NCBI GenBank assembly: GCA_021272315.1
Contig: JAJSLI010000161.1
Span: 1-39,253, forward strand
Direction of reading: 5' to 3'
Origin: Methylacidiphilales bacterium
GTDB lineage: Bacteria > Verrucomicrobiota > Verrucomicrobiia > Methylacidiphilales > UBA1321
DNA: 39,253 bases
The translations under genes and the position numbers were made by a program. Numbering within the stretch: the first letter of the stretch is position 1; each line of letters opens with the position of its first letter. A model generated the notes under the pieces. That model worked only from the letters and a program-made list of their open reading frames with translations, did no database searches and had not been told where the DNA came from. Positions 17,145 through 25,260 of the stretch are shown in pieces.

Positions 17145-17954
17145 ATGAAACAGAACCAGAACCTCGAAACCACCGTCGGCATTTTCCTCCTTTGCGGCAT
17201 TGGCATCATCTGCACGCTCATCCTCTTTTTCGGAGAGGTGAAGGACATCTTCAAGCCGACCTACAGCATCACCGTCCAGTTCCCCGATGCCAGCGGCCTG
17301 CTCAAGGGCTCCGATGTCTATCTTTCCGGCGCCGTGATCGGCAAGGTGGTCACCGATCCCCACCCCATTCCGGACAAGGAACTGGTCGAAATCAATTTGA
17401 AGATCGACAGCAACGTCAGGATCCGCGATGACGCCAAATTTGTTGTCGGCAGTTCCGGACTGCTGGGAGACCGCTTCGTCGATGTCCAGCCAAAGGAGTA
17501 TCCCGATCAAACTCCGGAGGACGAAAAGGGAAAATACCTCATCGACGGCCAAACCATCATGGGGACGAGAACCGTCGGCCTCGATGAACTTGCCCAGGGC
17601 GCTCAGCCGCTGATCGCGAAGGCCACTGATATCGCGAATCAGCTCGACGACATGATCACCCGGCTCAACACCGTGGTACTGCCCAGCACCAGCACCGATG
17701 ATCTCAAGGAAACTATCTCCAAGCTTCGGGAAATGGTCGACAACGGCGATAGCATGCTCAAGAACGGCAACGATCTTCTTCTCCAGGCCAAGACCGGCAA
17801 GGGAGTGATCGGACGGCTTATCAATGACAAGCAGGTCGGCGACAACCTCGCCGCCTTTATCGCCAATCTCAAGGTTCACGGCCCCATCTTTTACAAGGAC
17901 GACACCGCGGATCAATCCGGCAAGGATGGAAAAATGGAGAGAGAAAATAAATGA
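17145..17954 (+). CDS. mlaD: MlaD-like MCE-domain lipid-binding protein
   Basis: A 269-residue protein with one N-terminal membrane helix (~10-30, VGIFLLCGIGIICTLILFF) and an MCE domain (~38-125) recognisable by ITVQFPDASGLLKGSDVYLSGAVIGKV and SSGLLGDRFVDVQP. A long helical, periplasmic C-terminal region (~150-250) follows, longer than E. coli MlaD (183 aa) but common outside Proteobacteria. MCE proteins form hexameric rings that pass lipids to the permease. It lies 23 bp after mlaF. Its ATGA overlap with ispD puts isoprenoid synthesis in the same operon. Confidence 0.9.
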   Translation: MKQNQNLETTVGIFLLCGIGIICTLILFFGEVKDIFKPTYSITVQFPDASGLLKGSDVYLSGAVIGKVVTDPHPIPDKELVEINLKIDSNVRIRDDAKFVVGSSGLLGDRFVDVQPKEYPDQTPEDEKGKYLIDGQTIMGTRTVGLDELAQGAQPLIAKATDIANQLDDMITRLNTVVLPSTSTDDLKETISKLREMVDNGDSMLKNGNDLLLQAKTGKGVIGRLINDKQVGDNLAAFIANLKVHGPIFYKDDTADQSGKDGKMERENK

Positions 17955-18877
17955 GCGAGTCTTTGAGCGCGGTGGTGGTCGCCGCGGGGCGCAGCCAGCG
18001 GATGGGCTTTGACAAGATGCTTACGCCTCTTGGCGGACAGCCCTTATTGGTCCATACGCTCGATCGCCTCTTTCAGACCCAGGTGCCTGCGGAAATCATC
18101 CTTGTCGTCCGGCCCGGCAGCGAGGCCGAGATGGAGGCCCTGGTTGCCCCATTGCGTGAAAAGGGCGCGATTCACCTCGTTCCCGGAGGCGCCCAGCGCC
18201 AGGATTCCGTCCAAGCCGGACTGCAGGCTGTCGCGGATTCTTCCGAATACGTGCTCGTCCACGATGCTGCCCGGCCCTTCATCACCAGGGAAATCGTCGA
18301 AGCCGTCCTAGGCACGGCGAAGCTTTCCGGCGCGGCCGTCTGCGGCGCACCCTGCAGCGACAGTCTCAAGGAAGTCGGCGAAGATGGCCTCGTGCTCCAG
18401 ACCATCGACCGCTCCAGGTTATGGACGGTGCAGACGCCGCAGATTTTTCGTACCGCGCTACTGCGCGAGGCCTATGAGAAAGCCCGGCAGACGGGCGGAC
18501 TCTTCACCGATGACACCGCGGTGGTTGAGGCGGCCGGCCATCCGGTCCGCATCGTCCTCTGCCACGACATTAATTTCAAGGTCACCACGCCCGCCGACTG
18601 GCGGTTGGCCGAAGCCTATATTCAGCTTGGTGGAGGCGACTCTTCGCCGGGCCAGACGTTGCGAAAATATCTCCACGATCTCAATAATCATCTCACGCCG
18701 TTGCTCGGTTATTCCTACCTCCTGAGTAATGAATTACCGGAGGAGAGCCGTGGTAAAAAATTTGCCGCCAGCGTCCAGATCGCCGCGGAACGATGCCAGA
18801 CCACCGCCGCGGCCATCCACAAGCTTGTTCGTGAGATTTTCCCCCGCAAGACCGACCAGAACCCGGTTCAAAAATAG
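17951..18877 (+). CDS. ispD: IspD (CDP-ME synthase) with C-terminal DHp-like hairpin
   Basis: A 308-residue protein, about 75 residues longer than normal IspD. Residues 1-~226 are a complete 2-C-methyl-D-erythritol 4-phosphate cytidylyltransferase (MEP pathway): the CTP loop AAGRSQRMGFDKML, then RQDSVQAGL, VLVHDAARPF, TVQTPQIF and FTDDTAVVEAAGHPV. Residues ~234-300 form two helices that resemble the histidine-kinase dimerisation/phosphotransfer domain. The first contains HDLNNHLTPLLGYSYLL, a match to the H-box HDFNNLLT-xx-GY of hybrid kinases, with H242 at the phosphoacceptor site. The second (AAERCQTTAAAIHKLVREIF) matches the partner helix. No ATPase domain follows. The start overlaps the mlaD stop (ATGA). 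The 3' end overlaps the converging ABC gene by 10 bp. Confidence 0.9.
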   Translation: MSESLSAVVVAAGRSQRMGFDKMLTPLGGQPLLVHTLDRLFQTQVPAEIILVVRPGSEAEMEALVAPLREKGAIHLVPGGAQRQDSVQAGLQAVADSSEYVLVHDAARPFITREIVEAVLGTAKLSGAAVCGAPCSDSLKEVGEDGLVLQTIDRSRLWTVQTPQIFRTALLREAYEKARQTGGLFTDDTAVVEAAGHPVRIVLCHDINFKVTTPADWRLAEAYIQLGGGDSSPGQTLRKYLHDLNNHLTPLLGYSYLLSNELPEESRGKKFAASVQIAAERCQTTAAAIHKLVREIFPRKTDQNPVQK

Positions 18878-19866
18878 CCCGCCTCGTTGCGCTGTTCGGT
18901 GAACACCTCGCGGATGATGTCCTCGATCGGCACATCCTCGACGGTAAAGTCGTCGACGTCCAAGGTGGCGATTAAATCGCGGCTGGCGGGTATGATCCGC
19001 GGGCGCGCGATTTTCAACCGCACTTCGGTCGGGCTTTTCTCCAGCACCTCGCCGTAGGCCGCGAAATCGGCTTGCGGCAGCCCCTTACGCCGCGAGAGCG
19101 TCAGTATCTTGTGGGTCGCCAGCCGGTCGATGATGTCCTGCAGCGCGCCGTCGAAGAAAACCCTCCCGTGGTCGATGATGATAACGCGTTCGCAGAGCTC
19201 CTCGATGTCCTGCATGTAGTGGGAGGTTAGCAGCGTCGTGATCCGGTTGCGCGACGTGTACTCGCGCAGGAACTCGCGCACTTTTTTCTGAGAGACGACG
19301 TCGAGGCCGATGGTCGGCTCGTCGAGGAAAAGGACCCGCGGGCGGTGAAGCAGCGCGGCGATCAACTCCATCTTCATCCGCTCGCCGAGTGAAAGCTCGC
19401 GCACCATCACGTCGAGCTTGTCGCGCACATCGAGCAGTTCGGTCAGCTCGTCGATGGTCTTTTGCGCAGCGGAAGCGTCGAGGCCATAGATCACTCGGTT
19501 GAGTTCCAGCGATTCGGAGGCGGGTAAGTCCCACCAGAGCTGGTTTTTCTGCCCGAGAATGAGGGCAAACTGGCGCTTGAAATCGTTTTGCCGATGCCAC
19601 GGGATGTAACCGAGGACGCTTGCCTCGCCGCGCGTCGGGTAGAGAAGGCCGGAAAGCATTTTGAGCACGGTCGTCTTACCCGCGCCGTTGGGACCGAGGA
19701 AGCCGACGAGTTCGCCCTCCTGGACGGTGAAGCTGACTTCGTTGGCCGCCGCCGTCTCCTTGTAGCGGCGATGGGCGAGACCCTTGATAGCGCCCCAGAA
19801 CCCCGCCTCCTTCTGGTAAGTGCGGTAAATCTTGATCAACTTGTGGACCTTGATGGCAGAGTTCAT
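18868..19866 (-). CDS. ABC-2 type transporter ATP-binding protein (orphan)
   Basis: A 332-residue ATPase of the NatA/ABC-2 export class. Walker A is GPNGAGKTTVL, the Q-loop lies in ILGQKNQLWWDLPA, the signature is LSLGERMKMEL, Walker B is VLFLDEPTIGLDV and the switch histidine is in LLTSHYM. About 75 residues after the core (EVLEKSPTEVRLKI) form the accessory domain common in this class. The long N-terminal insert (KEAGFWGAIKGLAHRRYKE) is usual for ATPases paired with two ABC-2 permeases (DUF990-type). No permease gene is adjacent: downstream is the converging ispD and upstream the DUF1345 gene. The partner must be elsewhere, and the substrate is unknown. Confidence 0.88.
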   Translation of the reverse strand: MNSAIKVHKLIKIYRTYQKEAGFWGAIKGLAHRRYKETAAANEVSFTVQEGELVGFLGPNGAGKTTVLKMLSGLLYPTRGEASVLGYIPWHRQNDFKRQFALILGQKNQLWWDLPASESLELNRVIYGLDASAAQKTIDELTELLDVRDKLDVMVRELSLGERMKMELIAALLHRPRVLFLDEPTIGLDVVSQKKVREFLREYTSRNRITTLLTSHYMQDIEELCERVIIIDHGRVFFDGALQDIIDRLATHKILTLSRRKGLPQADFAAYGEVLEKSPTEVRLKIARPRIIPASRDLIATLDVDDFTVEDVPIEDIIREVFTEQRNEAGYF

Positions 19867-19911
19867 TTTTTTCAGGCAGGATCGAATGGTAAGTCGAGGT
19901 ACCGCGCCCCC

Positions 19912-20607
19912 TTAGATCAACCCGGCGACGATGTTCACAAACATCGCGAGAATGGCGGTGTTAAATACGAAGGATATCAACCCGTGTACGGTGGCCAGAC
20001 GACGCATTCTTTTGGAACTGATTTGCACATCCGAAACCTGGCAGGTCATCCCGATAACGAACGAGAAATAGGCGAAATCGAGGTAATCGGGGTTTTTGTC
20101 CTGGGGAAAGATCAGGCCGCCTTCGACGTCATCGCGGTCCACTTGGTGGGCCCCGGCATAATAGAGGTGGGCGTAGCGGAGGCAGAAAAGCGTATGGACG
20201 AGCATCCACGACAGCACAATCGCCGAGACCGAAAGGGTGACGTGCGCCGCAAAGCTGCCCGGCGAAAGCTCTTTGACTGAACCCAGCAGGATGAAAACAG
20301 CGAAGAGGCTGACCGTCGCCGCCGCAATCACGATGACAAATAAAGCCGTCCGGCTGGTATCCTGAAGACGGGCATTGCGGCGCGCCTCGTAGGGGTCTTG
20401 AGTCGACAGCATGAACCAGGACAGGACGATGATGGTAAAGGCAAAAACGTCCCAGGCGCTGACAAGCTGGGTTGCGAAAGCAGCGTTCCCGTGCAGTCCG
20501 GCAAAGGCCAAAGCCGCCGTCCCACAGGCCGTCATGAACCGGTGATGGGCATCGAGGGCCTTTATCGCAGGTTTTGTCGTTGTCTTGGCGTCAGCTGGTT
20601 GATCCAT
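19912..20607 (-). CDS. DUF1345 family membrane protein
   Basis: A 231-residue inner-membrane protein of unknown function. The DUF1345 hallmark DFAYFSFVIGMTCQVSDVQI lies near residues 175-195, followed by ATVHGLISFVFNTAILAM. There are five or so membrane segments, with a hydrophilic N-terminus rich in Lys/Thr (~1-18). Length agrees with the family (~210-230). It starts 69 bp after the TPR gene on the same strand and precedes the ABC ATPase by 45 bp, so co-transcription is possible but a common role is not evident. Confidence 0.88.
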   Translation of the reverse strand: MDQPADAKTTTKPAIKALDAHHRFMTACGTAALAFAGLHGNAAFATQLVSAWDVFAFTIIVLSWFMLSTQDPYEARRNARLQDTSRTALFVIVIAAATVSLFAVFILLGSVKELSPGSFAAHVTLSVSAIVLSWMLVHTLFCLRYAHLYYAGAHQVDRDDVEGGLIFPQDKNPDYLDFAYFSFVIGMTCQVSDVQISSKRMRRLATVHGLISFVFNTAILAMFVNIVAGLI

Positions 20608-20653
20608 GCGGTGTTTGGTTTAATCGAAATTTGGAAGCCCTCCCGGCTGTTTT

Positions 20654-20670
20654 GCGGAGGATCCTTCCGC
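20654..20670 (-). terminator. Possible hairpin between the TPR and DUF1345 genes
   Basis: GCGGA and TCCGC arms around a short loop are followed on the minus strand by AAAACAG rather than a T-run. It could be a weak terminator or a processing hairpin after the TPR gene. The support is only the inverted repeat and its position in the 69-bp gap. Confidence 0.2.
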
Positions 20671-20676
20671 CTGAAA

Positions 20677-21747
20677 TTACTCAATCTCAACCGGCAGCGG
20701 CATTCGCGTGCTGAGATCGCTCGGCTCCGAATAACAATCCTGGAGTTCCTTGTTATAGTAAATCCCGATCACAAACCCGTAGTACTCGCCTACCGGCAGG
20801 CCGGTGGGGCCGCGTGTGCCCGGCAACGGCATGATGTAATCGACCCCGAAGGCCTCGCTCTCCTTGTTCCCCCAGAAAAGGAACGTGTCTTCGAATGATC
20901 CCTTGTGCTGGCCCAAGTCCGGCATCAGGGTCCCGTCCGGCATTTGCTGGTAAAAAACCACGTAGGGCTGCAGCCGTTTCTGATTGAAGCCCGCCATCTT
21001 CGGGTCCTTCCGCATCAGCGACGTTCGCAGATGGAACTGCGGCTGGCCGTTCAGAGTCTCCACCGGCGTTTTCTCGACCAGATTGATGTAAAGGAGGCGC
21101 GGATGACTCGATGGCTGCCGCAGTGAATCGGCCTCGTGGTTCGAGTTGAGAAGAAGCACGTGGTCATTCGCCACCTGGTAAACCGTCCCCACTCCCGGTC
21201 CCAAGTCCACCAGCCTCTGCCAGTAAATCTTGGACTGCGCCGGGTTGTTCCTCAGGTAATAAACCTCCGCCAGGCTTTTCAGCGTCGTCGGGTTGCGCGG
21301 GTCGAGATCTTCCGCCTTGATCAGCGTCTGCACCGCCGTGTCGAGATCGTTGTGGTGCTGAAAAATCTGCGCCTCCGTGTTCAGGTTTTCGATCTGTGTC
21401 AGCTTGTCCGAAATCGCAGGCACGCTCAGCAGCGCCGGGCGGGTCACCGTCGACTCAATGCTGGGGAGGCTTGGCAACTCGGGCACTTTCACCTTTGGAA
21501 TCACGGGCGGAGTGATCACGACGGGGGCCGGAACTGGAACCACCGGCTTTGGCACAACTCCCTTCGGAGGCGTGATGCTGACCGATACGACCATCGCTCT
21601 CAGCCAAAAGACTGAGATCAGCATCACGATCTGCAACAAAATTACCGCACCGATAAGATAGACCGCCACAGAATAGGTCATCGGACGCAACCGCTTGACA
21701 TGCTGTGGGATAGGGGGACGCTGCGAAGGGGAGGGGGGGGTTGTCAC
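20677..21747 (-). CDS. Membrane-anchored TPR-containing protein of unknown function
   Basis: About 356 residues if it starts at the GTG at 21747. The first ATG with a credible product is at 21681. The frame stays open further upstream to 21984, but that part overlaps kamA and reads as non-coding. Features in order: a Pro-rich basic N-terminus (PPIPQHVKRLRP), one membrane helix (SVAVYLIGAVILLQIVMLIS), a Pro/Val-rich linker, a TPR-like helical region (EAQIFQHHNDLDTAVQTLIKAEDLDP, then LKSLAEVYYLRNN), and a C-terminal domain of ~170 residues rich in beta (LLYINLVEKTPVETLNG, YGFVIGIYYNKELQDCYSEP). I do not recognise the C-terminal domain. Topology places TPR and C-terminus outside the cytoplasm. 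Confidence 0.65.
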   Translation of the reverse strand: MTTPPSPSQRPPIPQHVKRLRPMTYSVAVYLIGAVILLQIVMLISVFWLRAMVVSVSITPPKGVVPKPVVPVPAPVVITPPVIPKVKVPELPSLPSIESTVTRPALLSVPAISDKLTQIENLNTEAQIFQHHNDLDTAVQTLIKAEDLDPRNPTTLKSLAEVYYLRNNPAQSKIYWQRLVDLGPGVGTVYQVANDHVLLLNSNHEADSLRQPSSHPRLLYINLVEKTPVETLNGQPQFHLRTSLMRKDPKMAGFNQKRLQPYVVFYQQMPDGTLMPDLGQHKGSFEDTFLFWGNKESEAFGVDYIMPLPGTRGPTGLPVGEYYGFVIGIYYNKELQDCYSEPSDLSTRMPLPVEIE

Positions 21748-21954
21748 GGTTTCAGCTTCAAAAGAGGTTGTGCTGCAACGGCCTGCGGCCTCACGCAAAA
21801 CGCACAATGCCTCAAATAAAAGACTCGCGCAATATCTATACCATCCAGCCGCCACGTCACACATTTGACACTTGGGCCGGTCGCGGTATTTTCTCGTTTC
21901 AAGCCTATAAGCATCCTGCGCCTCAACCTTCATCATCTCCTGCGGCGCCTCTCC

Positions 21955-23208
21955 ATGAACAACACCCTCGACCTCCATCACCATCGCTTATTCTCTCCCG
22001 GCCAGGGCTACTGGCCCGAAGCCACCCCCGAACAATGGAACGACTGGCAGTGGCAAATGCGCCACAGCGTGAAATCGCTCGACCATCTCACCGGCAAGCT
22101 GCAACTCACGGGCGAGGAACATGCCGGTGTTCTTCTCGCCAACACCAAGCTGGCCATGGGGATTACGCCCTACTTCTTCAACCTCATCGATCCCTTCGAC
22201 CCCGACTGTCCCATTCGTCGCCAGGTCATCCCTCGCATTGAGGAAATGACCTATGCTCCCTCCGACATGGCCGATCCCTGTGGTGAAGACCACGACATGC
22301 CCGTGCCCGGCCTCGTCCACCGTTATCCCGACCGCGTACTCTTTCTTGTCACCGACCGCTGCGCTTCCTATTGCCGCTACTGCACCCGCAGTCGCGTCGT
22401 CAGCGGAGTCGGGGAACAGGAACTCGAACTCGATTTCGACCGCGCCATCAACTATCTCCAAAAACACACTGAAGTGCGTGACGTCCTTCTCTCCGGTGGC
22501 GACGCCCTTCTCCTCTCCGATCGACGGCTTGAGGACCTGCTGCACCGCTTGCGCGCCATCGACCACATCGAATTCCTCCGCATCGGCAGCCGCGTTCCCA
22601 TCTTCCTGCCCCAGCGCATCACCCCGGCGCTTTGCGCCATGCTCAGGCAATTTCATCCCCTTTGGATGAGCGTCCATGTCAACCATCCCCGCGAACTCAC
22701 CACTGAGGTACGCGACGCCCTTGGCCGCCTCGCCGATGCCGGCATTCCGCTCGGTAACCAATCGGTCCTTCTGCGCGGCGTCAACGATGACCCTGCCGTG
22801 ATGAAAGTCCTTGTGCAGAAGTTGCTGCGCTGCCGTGTGCGCCCCTACTACCTTTACCAGTGCGACCTCATTCAGGGTTCTTCGCACCTGCGCACCCCGG
22901 TCAGCAAGGGCCTCGAAATCATCGAGCACCTCCGCGGCCATACCACCGGTTATGCCATCCCGCAGTACGTCATCGATGGCCCCGGTGGCGGCGGCAAAAT
23001 TCCGGTCAACCCCGACTACGTTGTCGCCCGTCTGCCCGATCGCATTGTCCTGCGCAACTACAAGGGCGACATCTACGAGTATCCCGACGTCACACCCGCC
23101 GGACAGGAAGCGCCCACGCCTGCCTACCGCCGCCTCGAGTTCATCGACCCCATTGAGGAACGGGAGGAAATCACCTCCCGTTCGTGGCGCGCGGGGCGTC
23201 GCGATTAA
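21955..23208 (+). CDS. kamA: Lysine 2,3-aminomutase family radical SAM enzyme
   Basis: A 417-residue radical SAM/PLP enzyme converting L-lysine to beta-lysine. The [4Fe-4S] cluster cysteines are C136, C140 and C143 (CASYCRYC). SAM-binding LLSGGDALLL follows, and the PLP lysine is K348 in DGPGGGGKIP, matching clostridial KamA. Length fits KamA (~416) rather than the shorter EF-P modifying EpmB (~340), and the C-terminal zinc/tetramer region (DLIQGSSHLRTPVSKGLEIIEHLRGHTTGYAIP) is present. The ATG at 21955 starts the conserved N-terminus; an open frame upstream to 21865 is probably non-coding. No AblB acetyltransferase gene is nearby, so use as an osmolyte precursor is not shown. nadE begins 41 bp downstream. 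Confidence 0.9.
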   Translation: MNNTLDLHHHRLFSPGQGYWPEATPEQWNDWQWQMRHSVKSLDHLTGKLQLTGEEHAGVLLANTKLAMGITPYFFNLIDPFDPDCPIRRQVIPRIEEMTYAPSDMADPCGEDHDMPVPGLVHRYPDRVLFLVTDRCASYCRYCTRSRVVSGVGEQELELDFDRAINYLQKHTEVRDVLLSGGDALLLSDRRLEDLLHRLRAIDHIEFLRIGSRVPIFLPQRITPALCAMLRQFHPLWMSVHVNHPRELTTEVRDALGRLADAGIPLGNQSVLLRGVNDDPAVMKVLVQKLLRCRVRPYYLYQCDLIQGSSHLRTPVSKGLEIIEHLRGHTTGYAIPQYVIDGPGGGGKIPVNPDYVVARLPDRIVLRNYKGDIYEYPDVTPAGQEAPTPAYRRLEFIDPIEEREEITSRSWRAGRRD

Positions 23209-23249
23209 TGTAGTGCGCGGCCTGGGGCTGCCGTTACATTTCTCACTGT

Positions 23250-24890
23250 ATGCGCATCGGCCTGCTTCAACTCAACTCGACGGTGGGAGCGTTTGATAAA
23301 AATCGCGCGCGCCTCGAGGAAGCCTATCGCGAGGCGGTGGCGCGGGGCGCGCAACTGGTCCTGGCCCCGGAACTCTTTCTTTGCGGCTATCCGCCGCGCG
23401 ACCTGCTCCTGCGCGACGATTTTGTCCAACGCGGGCTCGACTGCCTGAACGTGCTGGCTGCTTCGGTGGGCGAGACGCCGCTGATCACCGGCTACGCCGA
23501 GCGCAACCCGGCGCGGCCCGGGCGCGCCCTGCACAACGCGGCCGCCGTAATCCAGCATGGAAAGATCGTCCATCGCGTGGTCAAGGCGTTGCTGCCGACC
23601 TACGACGTCTTTGACGAGGACCGCTATTTCGAACCCGCGGAAAAAGTTGCGCCGGTCGAGATCGCCGGGTGGAAGATTGCCGTGACGATTTGCGAGGACA
23701 TCTGGAACGACGCCGATTTTTGGCCGGAACGCCGTTACCGCCGCGACCCGGTGCGCGAACTGGCCGGCGCGGGAGCAAAACTGATCGTGAATATTTCGGC
23801 CTCGCCCTGGGAGCGGGGCAAGGAGGCGAGACGGCTGGCGATGTTGCAGCGGGTGGCGCGGGACGAGCGGATGCCGCTGGTCCAGGTGAACATGGTGGGT
23901 GGGAATGACGAGCTGATTTTCGACGGACACAGCGTGGCGCTGAACGCGCAGGGCGACGTGCTCGCACTGGGGGCGGGTTTTGCCGAGGACATCCTGGTCG
24001 TCGACACTGAGGCCGCCGCTCCCGCCCGCGCGCTCGCGCTGCCCGCGAACCAGGAGGAGCAACTTTTCCGCGCGCTGGTGCTGGGCGTGCGCGATTACGT
24101 CGCCAAATGTGGATTCAAATCGGTCGTGCTCGGATTGTCCGGCGGGATTGATTCGGCTCTGGTGGCCGTGATCGCGGCGGAGGCGTTGGGCGCGGAGCGG
24201 GTCTGGGGCGTGTCATTGCCGTCGCGTTATTCGAGCGAAGGCAGCCTGACGGACGCTGAACAGCTCACTAAAAAACTAGGCATCCGTTACGATGTTCTTC
24301 CGATTGCCGGGCCTGTTTCGGAAGCGGAAAAGACCCTCGGCGGCGTATTCGCCGGAAAGACGCCCGACCTGACGGAGGAGAATATCCAGTCGCGTCTGCG
24401 CGGGCTCCTGCTCATGGCGCTTTCGAACAAATTCGGGCCTCTCGTCCTCACAACGGGAAACAAATCGGAACTGGCGGTCGGTTACTGCACGCTTTACGGC
24501 GACATGTGCGGGGCATTGGCTGTCATCGCCGACGTGCTGAAGACCGAGATTTACGCGCTGGCGCGCTGGGTCAACCGCAACGGGGAAATCATTCCGCGGA
24601 ACTCGATCGAGAAGCCGCCGAGCGCAGAATTGCGCCCCAACCAGACCGACCAGGACAGCCTCCCGCCCTATGATGTGCTCGACCGCGTGCTGCGCCGTTA
24701 CGTCATCGACGAAGCGGACCCAAAAATGCTGGCGAGCGAGGGAATCGCGCCCGAGGTCGTGCGCGACGTCCTGAACAAGATCATTTTCAGTGAGTACAAG
24801 CGTCGCCAGGCTGCGCCCGGGTTGAAGGTCTCACCCCGTGCCTTTGGCATGGGCCGACGTGTGCCCATCGCGCAGGGTTTTCGCGGGTGA
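23250..24890 (+). CDS. nadE: Glutamine-dependent NAD(+) synthetase
   Basis: A 546-residue two-domain enzyme for the last step of NAD+ synthesis. The N-terminal nitrilase-type glutaminase domain has the catalytic triad E41 (LAPELFLCGYPPRDL), K112 (VKALLPTYDVFDE) and C148 (ICEDIWND). The synthetase domain (~270-546) has the P-loop LGLSGGIDSALVAVIAAEALG, the NKSELAVGYCTLYGD ammonia/adenylate segment and PSAELRPNQTDQDSLPPYDVLD. All catalytic residues are present, so it can use glutamine itself. It follows kamA by 41 bp on the same strand and converges on the Gly/Tyr-rich gene. Confidence 0.96.
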   Translation: MRIGLLQLNSTVGAFDKNRARLEEAYREAVARGAQLVLAPELFLCGYPPRDLLLRDDFVQRGLDCLNVLAASVGETPLITGYAERNPARPGRALHNAAAVIQHGKIVHRVVKALLPTYDVFDEDRYFEPAEKVAPVEIAGWKIAVTICEDIWNDADFWPERRYRRDPVRELAGAGAKLIVNISASPWERGKEARRLAMLQRVARDERMPLVQVNMVGGNDELIFDGHSVALNAQGDVLALGAGFAEDILVVDTEAAAPARALALPANQEEQLFRALVLGVRDYVAKCGFKSVVLGLSGGIDSALVAVIAAEALGAERVWGVSLPSRYSSEGSLTDAEQLTKKLGIRYDVLPIAGPVSEAEKTLGGVFAGKTPDLTEENIQSRLRGLLLMALSNKFGPLVLTTGNKSELAVGYCTLYGDMCGALAVIADVLKTEIYALARWVNRNGEIIPRNSIEKPPSAELRPNQTDQDSLPPYDVLDRVLRRYVIDEADPKMLASEGIAPEVVRDVLNKIIFSEYKRRQAAPGLKVSPRAFGMGRRVPIAQGFRG

Positions 24891-24940
24891 GCCCACCCGG
24901 CTGAAATGGCCTGAAGTCCTGAACTTGGCCTCTCTCGTTC

Positions 24941-24972
24941 CCAAGTTTGGGGCTTTTCGCCCCCCAACTCGG
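24941..24972. terminator. Hairpin between converging nadE and Gly/Tyr-rich gene
   Basis: The segment CCAAGTTTGGGGC, loop TTTTC, then GCCCCCCAACTCGG, folds into an imperfect stem of about 12 pairs. It lies in the 103-bp gap between two converging genes, where a shared bidirectional terminator is expected. A strong T-run is missing, so this is tentative. Confidence 0.35.
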
Positions 24973-24993
24973 AAACAAGGATTCCGTTAAACC

Positions 24994-25260
24994 TTAGTGG
25001 TGATGGTAGCCCCCATGGTAGTATCCGCCATGCCAGTAGCCACCATGATACCACGGATAATAGCCGGGGCCGATATAGACTGACGCTCCGGGGTAATAGC
25101 CGGGATAATATCCGTAATACGGATAGGGATAGCCATAGTACGGGTAGGGGCCATAATAGCCTCCGAACCCGATTCCCACGCCCACATGCACTCCGGCATT
25201 GGCCATGCTGGAACAGCCGAGTACTCCCAATAAGGCTATGATAGGTAATATTTTTTTCAT
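24994..25260 (-). CDS. Small exported Gly/Tyr-rich protein
   Basis: An 88-residue protein with an N-terminal signal (MKKILPIIALLGVLGCSS). It may be cut by signal peptidase II at the VLGC lipobox-like site or by signal peptidase I after MANA. The mature part is low complexity: YYGPYPYYGYPYPYYGYYPG repeats, then WYHGGYWHGGYYHGGYHHH. Such Gly/Tyr/His-rich exported proteins occur in many Gram-negative bacteria without a known function; the His-rich end could bind metal. The start is clear and is read away from the heparinase-like gene. Composition makes homology calls unreliable. Confidence 0.7.
   Translation of the reverse strand: MKKILPIIALLGVLGCSSMANAGVHVGVGIGFGGYYGPYPYYGYPYPYYGYYPGYYPGASVYIGPGYYPWYHGGYWHGGYYHGGYHHH

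Noticed and set aside
18650-18877. Complete histidine kinase fused to IspD
   Set aside because: No N, G1 or G2 boxes of a HATPase domain follow the hairpin; the frame ends after ~75 residues.
21988-22941. 317-codon open frame on the minus strand
   Set aside because: Antisense to kamA, whose radical SAM and PLP motifs are decisive. No motif in the antisense product.
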